Source: Symsagittifera roscoffensis
Lineage: Eukaryota; Xenacoelomorpha; Acoela; Convolutidae
Length of the DNA stretch: 64,000 bases
Direction of reading: 5' to 3'
Assembly: GCF_963678635.1 (NCBI RefSeq)
Contig: NC_087071.1
Coordinates: forward strand, 15,811,613 to 15,875,612
Under the pieces are notes generated by a model. The model was not told the origin of the DNA. It saw only the letters and a list, made by a program, of their open reading frames with translations, and made no database searches. This document shows, in pieces, positions 56,699 through 64,000 of this stretch (position 1 is the first letter of the stretch; every line of letters starts with the position of its first letter). A program made the translations under genes and the position numbers.

Positions 56699-58019
56699 GT
56701 GTAAACCAAAATCCTTTTCGGTACGGGGATTTTACAAATTCTTCATTGGAGATCTTTGATAAAGTCCCAGTTCTGGAAACAATTATGTCATCTCACACAC
56801 AAGAAGGATTCCCCAGTACTTCTCTGGATGAAAGCAGTATTGAGTTTGAATTTGAAACCGATCGTAACCTCTACTCGGATTTGCGTGATACCCATCTTAG
56901 TTTAAAGCTTCAATTATTCAAAGAAAGATTGTTTGATGCTTTCAAAAAAGAAAAAGCAGAACATAAAGCAAAACCGGAGGAAGATTCAGATGAGAAACCA
57001 CAAACTTACTTAATTTATGTAAACAATCTACTACATTCTCTATTTTCCAACTGTTAAGTTTGTTTTAACAAAAGAATGAATTACAACGCTAATGGATTAT
57101 ATCATCATAAGGCACAAATATCGAACCAATTCAACTCCTCAGCAGTGAGTAATAAAGGAATACTTACTTGTCATGGATACAGTTTTGTAGAATTTCCTGA
57201 TGCATTTGATATGCATCTGTTCACAGATAGAGCATTCCTCAGGAACGGGGATAATTTTTTCACTCTATGGGAGACTTTCCATTGATTTGTTTACTTGCGA
57301 AAAATTGTTGCTACCAAATACCGAAGTTCGAATTAAACTAATTCGAGCTAGACATAATTTTTACATGTATCTGATAATCCAAATGTCAGTCTGAAAATTG
57401 TTGATTTTTTGCTGTTTACTAGAAGAATTTTAGTTGCTGAACCTAATCATCAAAACTTGCAATGGAATCTGGAAAGAGAACCTGCTCAATACGATTACAT
57501 GGAAACTATAGCAAGAACCTTTATCATTCCATCTCGTCAACACCAATTCATACAAGAAAATCTATTCAATAACGCCCCAATAAGAAGAATAGCTGTTGCA
57601 ATGAATACAAATTCAGCTGTTGCAGGATCTTTTCTTGAAAAAAACCTTTCAGCTATCAACAATTTCGTTTAAGAGAGCTTAGAATTATTCGGGGTGGAAG
57701 AGCAATTGTTTCAATAGATACAACTTCTCCTTGTTGTCCTTATGTTACAACATTGAAAACAATGCAGTTCAACAAAGATTTCCCAGCTCTTCCTATAGAA
57801 GATTTTCAAAATCACTATATTCTAGTTTTTGACTTGACTTCATTGCAGGATGCAGCTGAATAGTTGCTTTATCCAGATTTTAGTGGAGAAGGCTGGAAGT
57901 TAGAATTTTTTCCAGTTTACCTTGGAGCAAGTAACGGAAGTGATAGTCTTGGGAGAAAGACTAGCAAATTTTCAAATTTACCAATTCCGAACAGTTGCCT
58001 AAAATGTTTAAATTTTTAG
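56695..58019 (+). pseudogene. Polinton major capsid protein (double jelly-roll)
   Basis: ATG at 56,695 starts MSVNQNPFRYGDFTNSSLEI. The ~440-codon gene is readable to TAG at 58,017 through five lesions: in-frame TAA at 57,055, frameshifts near 57,250, 57,365 and 57,645, and TAG at 57,861. Recognisable blocks are EFEFETDRNLYSDLRDTHLS, a Lys/Glu-rich insert, TYLIYVNNLLHSLFSNC, the LFTCEKLLLPNTEVRIKLIR strand, FTRRILVAEPNHQ, AMNTNSAVAGSFLEKN and FPALPIEDFQNHYILVFDLT. The family forms the icosahedral shell. A matching C-terminal piece lies in P2 at 35.9 kb. Confidence 0.88.
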
Positions 58020-58094
58020 AGTTTTAAGGTTCCTATAAAAAATTTTGTAACTTTTTAAGACTTTTCTTTATTATTGCCTCTGTCCTATCTATTT

Positions 58095-58235
58095 GTTTTT
58101 TTTTCAGACCTAAATCTCCAGAAAAAGCAGATAAAGAATGCTGTTAAGCTGAAAACCCAAGCAATTTCCTCAACCTAGACTGTAAAGCAGTGTTCGAAAA
58201 CCTTTGTCTAGTTCACGAACTTTGTTGATTCAGTA
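58095..58235 (+). other. Conserved spacer between capsid and protease genes
   Basis: The segment TTTTTCAG-ACCTAAATCTCCAG to CTAGTTCACGAAC is also present in P2 (about 36,355-36,515), including CAACCTAGA-TGTAAAGCAGTG. A pyrimidine tract plus CAG before the block and GTAAGT-like after it suggest a small exon, or a splice or transcription signal. No convincing peptide could be assigned. Confidence 0.4.
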
Positions 58236-58338
58236 ACTAAACGCGTGTAAGTCAAAACTTTATTTTTTTTACACTAAATTACAATATCAAACTATCTATT
58301 TCTTTGTTTTAGATGTAAACCAGTCAAAAATTGCAAAG

Positions 58339-58731
58339 ATGGATATTTTTTCACTTCTGCAAATTTTTGAAATAATTCCTGAACTCACGTTCAAGTACAT
58401 GGGATCTTACCCCTTTGATAAAGTACCTCAACTAACAAAATATTCTTTTGCAATTGTTAACTCGGCTCCGAGCAATGATAGAGGGGAGCATTGGATCATG
58501 ATAGCTCAATTGGACAAAACTTACTACTTTGCTGACTCTTTGGGTCGAAAATGAACAGCTTATTAAATTCTAACAAAAAATTATCGGCGAATGGTTCCTC
58601 GAAAGCTACAAAAAACTAATAATTTGTATGGAACTCACGCAATTTATTCAGCCTTTCTTCTTTTTAAATTCCACCAGACAAACTTGAATATTCATGATGT
58701 GCATGTTTTGAATTTTATAAGTAATATATAG
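58339..58731 (+). pseudogene. Polinton adenain-like cysteine protease, active Cys replaced
   Basis: ATG at 58,339 gives MDIFSLLQIFEIIPELTFKY, then SNDRGEHWIMIAQLDKTYYF with the catalytic His in GEHW, and FADSLG with the acidic member. In-frame stops are TGA at 58,552 and TAA at 58,564. The same frame continues YRRMVPRKLQKTNNLYGTHA and IYSAFLLFKFHQTNLNI to a stop at 58,729-58,731. The Q-x5-C-G active-site segment is LQKTNNLYG here: Tyr (TAT, 58,627-58,629) sits where the nucleophilic Cys should be, a single G-to-A change from TGT. The enzyme family cleaves capsid precursors during virion maturation. Confidence 0.85.
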
Positions 58732-58768
58732 AGAATTGTAGTTTTATGATTTAAAAGTGTAAATTATG

Positions 58769-59350
58769 GCAGTAAATTTACTATACGATGCAGTAATTTA
58801 GATACTTTCTTTATAATTAAATTGTTTTCTCATAAATTTGACTTTTTTGAAGTTTCAGTGGGTTTCAGATTTCTTTCAAGGAATCTTTTCAAACAATAAA
58901 ATCATCTAATAAATTAGTTAATAGGTCAAATTATAGCAAATCTTATCGCGTTTTGAAAGTTTTCGAAAAAACTTCGAAAAAAATATCTCAATTTTTTCTC
59001 TAAAACTCTTACTATTGACTTACTATTCACCAAAAACCCAATTAAAAGAACTTCATTCCTTAATTTACAAGTAATTAACTAGTGATATTTAACAATTAGA
59101 TAACTCGCGCCGAGATTTTTGCGAAAAAAATAGTTTTTTCCACACAAACTCCAAAAAAAAATCCTTTTACTTACCATTATATTCCATCACACAAACCACA
59201 AAATTTATCATGGGTATTCCCTATCTTAATACATTGTAGACTCTATACCCAATCTTGATACACAGCGACGCTGACCCGAAATATTTAACGTATCTTAGTA
59301 CATGGGGTCAGCCACGCCCCCTCCCCTGATCACCTCCAACATCTACTACT
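58769..59350. repeat. Right terminal inverted repeat of Polinton P1
   Basis: It is the inverted partner of 39,897-40,492. Its outer end reads CCAACATCTACTACT. It starts just 37 bp after the protease stop, so the protease gene abuts the TIR. Confidence 0.9.
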
Positions 59351-59356
59351 TACGCT
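59351..59356. repeat. Target-site duplication, right copy (TACGCT)
   Basis: Identical to 39,891-39,896; it directly follows the right Polinton terminus. Confidence 0.92.
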
Positions 59357-62300
59357 AAACTTTCATTTCAATTCTTTGTAATTTTGTTGTTGATTTTGCA
59401 TTCATTATCTGGAAATTACGTATTTTTAGAGAATTTAGCGTTAAGTTTTCTCTGCAGAGGCTACTGAACGAGCTTTTCAGCTCACCGCCACTCGCTTTGT
59501 AAAGATAAATCAAGAAGACAAGTGAAAAGGTGGGCTTCTTTACAAAAATTTCCTAAAGATAGTCATTGTCCATAATGCAGTTATTTATTTATTCTTTAGA
59601 TTGCAATTTTTTAAATAAATTTTTCATTTTTCAACCATTTCCTTTTCAAGGTCCTAATGTTTGCTAAACAGTTCTGAAAATATAATTTCTAACGTTTTAA
59701 GATTTTTTTGTTTCATAATTTCCCTGCAGATTTCGAAGTCTTTTGTAACAGATGGTTCTCATATTGTTTTTTGAAACTCGCGCATTTCCTGCAGATTTCT
59801 TTTACAAATGTCTGCATAAAAGTTTCAGATGTTTTTCTCATGGCAAAATTTTGATCTAGCATGTGATATGTAAAAAGAAGACAATTAAGTTTTTGAAAAA
59901 ACAAAATCGGCCATACAAACCATTCCGGGGAATCTAGCCATTTTTTGTTTATTATTGAAATGTGATCAAAAGACAACTTACAACATCATCATTACTAACA
60001 AGTAATCAAACCCATTTCGAAACCCAAAAAAGATTTGTCGCCAATAACGAGGTGTCTTACTACTCACTGTTAAACCAATTTCGCGAAACCTATTTTTTGT
60101 GGCAATCAAATATTCAGTTGACTGTGGAGAGTTATTTTTATTTCCATATGAAATGTCGTGTCGTCAGCAATTGGGAGACATTCTGAATTTTTTAAGCAAC
60201 GCGGCCTTTCGTTGATAAAAAATAGAAACTTAGACTGTGGTAGAACTTAACCACGAGGGACACAAAAAACAATTCAATACTTTTGTCTTCAATCTGTAAC
60301 AAGTTTCACATACCGATGACTGTTTTTTAGTTAGCTTTTCATAAAACTAAAAAAGACACCCTAAAATCCAAAACAACCTTCTGCAGAAGTAAGTCAAGAC
60401 TGAGCGTATCAAAAAAACTCGTGTGGTCGTTGAAACATGTTAATCCCGTCTGCCGCTTATAGGCTACTTTTTTTAAGAGCTCGGCATTCTTCACCAAGTC
60501 ATCAAAACATGATTTTTAGTGCTGAAAATAAGAAGCTTTTTTTGGGTTAGTTTTTTGGATCAATTTTTTTTTTTGAAATCTTTGGAAACTGTCCTTAAAA
60601 ACTGGCTCGCCAAAATCACTGCGTTCTTTTCAGTCTCCATTTTGTAAGGAGGAATTAGCTTTGTTTTTTTAAGGGTCGGGATAGTACCTAGAAAAATGCA
60701 CTAAGGTTCTGAAATTACCGACAGTGAATGTTACATTAACTGTTACTAATGCCATAATGCCTATTGATTTTGCCATTGGATCAAAGGCTCTCACAACCTC
60801 CGAGGTTTTTGTCGCCGGGAAAATTCAATGGTCTTTTTTTAAGTTTCGGTTTTGTGCAAGCTGAGTGCCAATTGTTGAAAAAAAAATGTTGAAAATTTTT
60901 ACATGATGGTTAATCCAATGTTTATTTCGACTTTTGATATATAAATGTTAAAGTTTTAGCATACTTGGCATAAAACGAACAGATATTTCAATACTTTTTC
61001 ACTCTTTCTTAAGTTCAGCCATTTTCATTAAAAAACATGCTCCTCAATTTTTGAATTTTCAGAAAAATTTGATTCAGTTAGAAGTCCATAATTATCAATT
61101 AAAAGTTATTGCAAAGTTGAACATGGTCTGAAATGGTTTGATAAACAAATATCAAATTAAAATTTTGATAATGTACTGATCCTTTTGTAGCTCTATTAAA
61201 ATCAAAATTGAGGAATAGAATCGAAGCTATTTGATTGCTTGTAATTTCATTACGTTTGGAAGTATCACTATTGAAATCACCACGCATACTTGGATTTCTA
61301 TGAAACAACTTGAATTGGCGTAAAACAGTTTCGTGACGCTTTGAAAAATTATGTAGGGAAGAATTTGGCGGTCTATACTCAGAAAACAAACATTTAATTT
61401 GTTTATTTTTCTGCTAGGGTAAAGGTAAAAACCTCACTTTCAATTGGTGATAAGGAGTTTATTATTTCGAAATTAAGATTTTTTTCCCATGTAAAAACTG
61501 TAGCCTCCACTTTTGCCTTTCATCCTGTTTTTTACAACAACTGGATGAGATCCATCAATTTTATAAATTCTCAGTGGATTTAAACAGAGATTATTTAAAC
61601 AGAGATCTGGTCATGATGGCTTCTTAAAGAACTTATAAAAAGAAAAAACCCTGTCTGTAGAGGAAAACTCTGTCTTTCTCAATTGTTTTTTTTCCATATC
61701 AATTCACGGCAAATAATATGAAAAATAATGAGTCGAATTAGGATGACATTTCTGTCAATTGTTCTTTAGCTTTATTTAGAAGCAAAATCTGGTGAAAATG
61801 TAACAAAAGATTTGCGCTAGCTCGTTGCCATTCGTAAAGTTGTTGAGACTGATATATCTCCTACTTTTCCAAGGACCTTTTTGAGCTTTCCTGTGCTTTT
61901 CGTGTAGTCAAAATTTTTCTTCGTATATTTCCACGCTTTAAGACGTTTGTATTAAGTTTTTCAGCATAATAGGCCAGTCAATGAAATCAAAAAAATACGG
62001 CCGGACTTTGTCCGTTTCCTTGAGTACTATATTAATAATTTGCATCGTGGACTAAAAGTGTTTTGAATTAAAAAAAAGTTATGCGCTTTGATGATTGTTT
62101 GTTACGATTTGAATGGCTTTAGGGTAGTTTTTGTAGGTCGATGAGAAAGAATTTTGGTTACAGATTTTTATTAAATTAAGTCATGATTCTTTGCATTAAA
62201 ATCCCTAATTGAACGAGCACTAGATATTTAATATATGTAGTTACATTGATGTGCGTTAAAATTATGTGCTGATTTAAGCTATTATTGAAATGCTGATTAG

Positions 62301-64000
62301 AATGTGATGATAAAAAGACTTAGATGTTCAAGAGTGATACAAAATTGGTTTAAAAAAAGCGGTATCATATAGCCTATTCTTGTGTTGAAACTTTATTTTG
62401 GGAAATCTCTTCCAGAAAAGTAAAACATTTTGTTCATATAATTTTGCTTCACTAAGTGTTACTTAAGTTAGTCGAAGTATGGAGCTTAAATTTTAACTCA
62501 ATACTAATTGTTAGGAATAGTGAAAGCGCGTTTAATATTTTAAAATAATATCATTTATTTTAAGTTGATTGCAAGTTATAGATACAACCTGAGGTGTAGC
62601 TATGGCAAAAAGAATAGCGCCATTCGTAAACGAAAGTTTTCATAGATAATGATATTCATGTTTCTGAGTTTTTTTTACATTGTACTATAAATTTAGTATT
62701 AATGTGCAAATTTTAAACAAAGCTTTTCTGATTGGGTTTCTGAAATAGACGTGTCAAAATACTAAAAACAAACTACCAACAAAAATTTCTACCGATTTGA
62801 AAAATATTTAAAATGATTGTCTCAATGAATCAGTATTAATAACCTAATTTTTAGCGCAACTCTCGCTTTTCTGCTTAGAACAGACATGTAAACCAGCCTT
62901 TTTACTCAGTCACATGAACACATATTCATTAAATCCAAGTTTTGCTGACCTATTTGTCTATTACCTTTGATATCAAGCGAAATCATTTTGTGAAGGAAAT
63001 ACTTTGTTGACCTCCATAACAAAAAAATGGTCAATATTTTTTCGTTTGGTCGAGAGAAAGCTAGTAGTAAAAGTCTTTGCAGAAACTAGTTTTTTGTAAT
63101 TCTCAACTAGTAAAATATTGTTTCTAGTTCAACGCAAAGCAAACTTTATGGCAACGGTTTTTTGACATATTTATCTACGCTTATCTATCAAAATTAGTCA
63201 AATTTACTAATATTAAAATATGTTTTAAGTCTATAAGTTTACTTTCTATAAAAAAATCTTCCTATGAAACAAAATAAATCCTTTTAAAAGTTTATATTCA
63301 AAACTTCACTTATAACTTTTTTTGTGTATTTTGAAATGGCTTCATGCAGTTTCTCTTAGTTTCAGCAAAAATGACTTCAAAAACAATTTTTTGTCTGAGG
63401 AAAAAGGCAAATCATAGAGTGAGAGCACTTTTCATGTCTACAAAAATCCAAGTGAAAAAAATTGAAGCTCGAAAGCTAGCTACATGCGTAAGCAAATAAG
63501 GTCGCAAACAAAACTATTGAAAATCAGATTTCAAAGAACGTCCTAATTTATGTTTGATTAAAAATTGCTGGTCTTACGATTCCGTTTAAGGAAAAGTTTT
63601 GTCAAAAATTTCGTTTGATTCAAAAGCAGAACCCATACAGTAGCATTTTTTTTTCTAAAATTTATACAAAAGGAACTTTTGATTTATCTGGGCATTACTC
63701 AGAAAATCTCAGAGCAATTACTTCATAGCGTTATATAGAAAAAATATTTTTATTTCTTCTAAAGAGTAGAACCAACCCTCCATTGATGTTTTAGATTAAG
63801 TTTTGTCGGCACTGTAATTTCCCGCATTCCGTTTCAAGAGTTAGTGCTAGTTTTGGTAATGGCTTCAATAAGAGTGGTCTTCTAATATTTGCTAAAATTA
63901 TATTTTTTTGATTAAAATTCAAATAAATCGTCTCGTTTTTTGATTGGAGGAGGAGGAGGAAGCATCACGACCGTTTTTAGAGATGTTTTCAACAGCTATA
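59357..64000. other. AT-rich DNA with no supported gene
   Basis: The longest open frame, 61,099-61,389 on the minus strand, reads HNFSKRHETVLRQFKLFHRN and MRGDFNSDTSKRNEITSNQI with a plausible composition. However, it has no ATG at its start, no clear splice sites and no recognised motif. Frames at 59,713-59,976 (minus) and 59,962-60,186 (plus) overlap head to head and are not recognised. A (GGA)5 run lies near 63,946-63,960. Confidence 0.5.

Larger units (their letters stand above)
39897..59350. mobile_element. Complete Polinton/Maverick element (P1), 19,454 bp
   Basis: Both termini read AGTAGTAGATGTTGG (right one inverted), begin with the AG typical of Polintons, and are flanked by a perfect 6-bp duplication, TACGCT. 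The TIRs are ~0.59 kb. The gene set is the full Polinton set: POLB on the minus strand, then on the plus strand ATPase, an unknown conserved gene, integrase, minor capsid, basic core-like protein, major capsid and adenain-like protease, plus unassigned genes at 49-53 kb. All recognised genes carry lesions. The element therefore looks structurally complete but unable to supply its own proteins. It lies 180 bp from the end of Polinton P2. Confidence 0.95.

Overview
The window looks like one stretch of a nematode chromosome (probably Caenorhabditis or a near relative; this is inference). It is AT-rich. Its only well-supported host gene is split by short introns with GTAAGT/TTTCAG-type junctions. 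Almost everything else is mobile DNA in different states of decay. There are no bacterial-type operons, no rRNA and no CRISPR.

Layout. 0.55-1.05 kb: a TIR-bearing MITE. About 2.4-6.7 kb, 7.4-13.3 kb and 19.5-21.8 kb: three degenerate Ty3/gypsy retrotransposons on the + strand (RT, RNase H and integrase remnants); the middle one is best preserved. 14.1 kb: a small MITE with TTACGAGGCC termini. 16.2-18.3 kb, minus strand: a four-exon gene for a small secreted thrombospondin type-1 (TSR) protein. 22.2-25.6 kb: a nearly identical 1.69-kb tandem duplication that itself contains ~180-bp palindromic repeats. 26.9-29.1 kb: an old ~1.09-kb tandem duplication in T-rich DNA. 30.2-32.6 kb, minus strand: a dead BEL/Pao retrotransposon. 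33-36 kb: T-rich DNA with a dispersed hairpin repeat. 35.9-39.7 kb: the right-hand end of an old Polinton/Maverick, with a 1.24-kb MITE inserted in its protease gene.

The main feature is a complete Polinton/Maverick virus-like transposon, 39,897-59,350 (19,454 bp). It has ~0.59-kb terminal inverted repeats starting AGTAGTAGATGTTGG and a perfect 6-bp target-site duplication, TACGCT. On the minus strand it carries two head-to-tail copies of the protein-primed family B DNA polymerase gene. On the plus strand it carries several unrecognised ORFs, an exonuclease-like gene, the packaging ATPase, a conserved unknown gene, integrase, minor capsid, a basic core-like protein, the major capsid and an adenain-like cysteine protease. 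Each recognised gene has one or more lesions: stops, frameshifts, or changed P-loop, catalytic or motif residues. The element is structurally whole but appears dead in its own proteins. The TIRs, TSD and gene order would have worked together as replication (POLB), integration (INT, TIRs) and virion morphogenesis (ATPase, capsids, PRO). The promoter interval between the polymerase and the rightward genes holds a tandem array of TGACGTCA-like palindromes.

From 59.4 kb to the end I see no convincing gene, only one orphan minus-strand ORF. All calls are by eye from translated frames and repeats; no database search was run.
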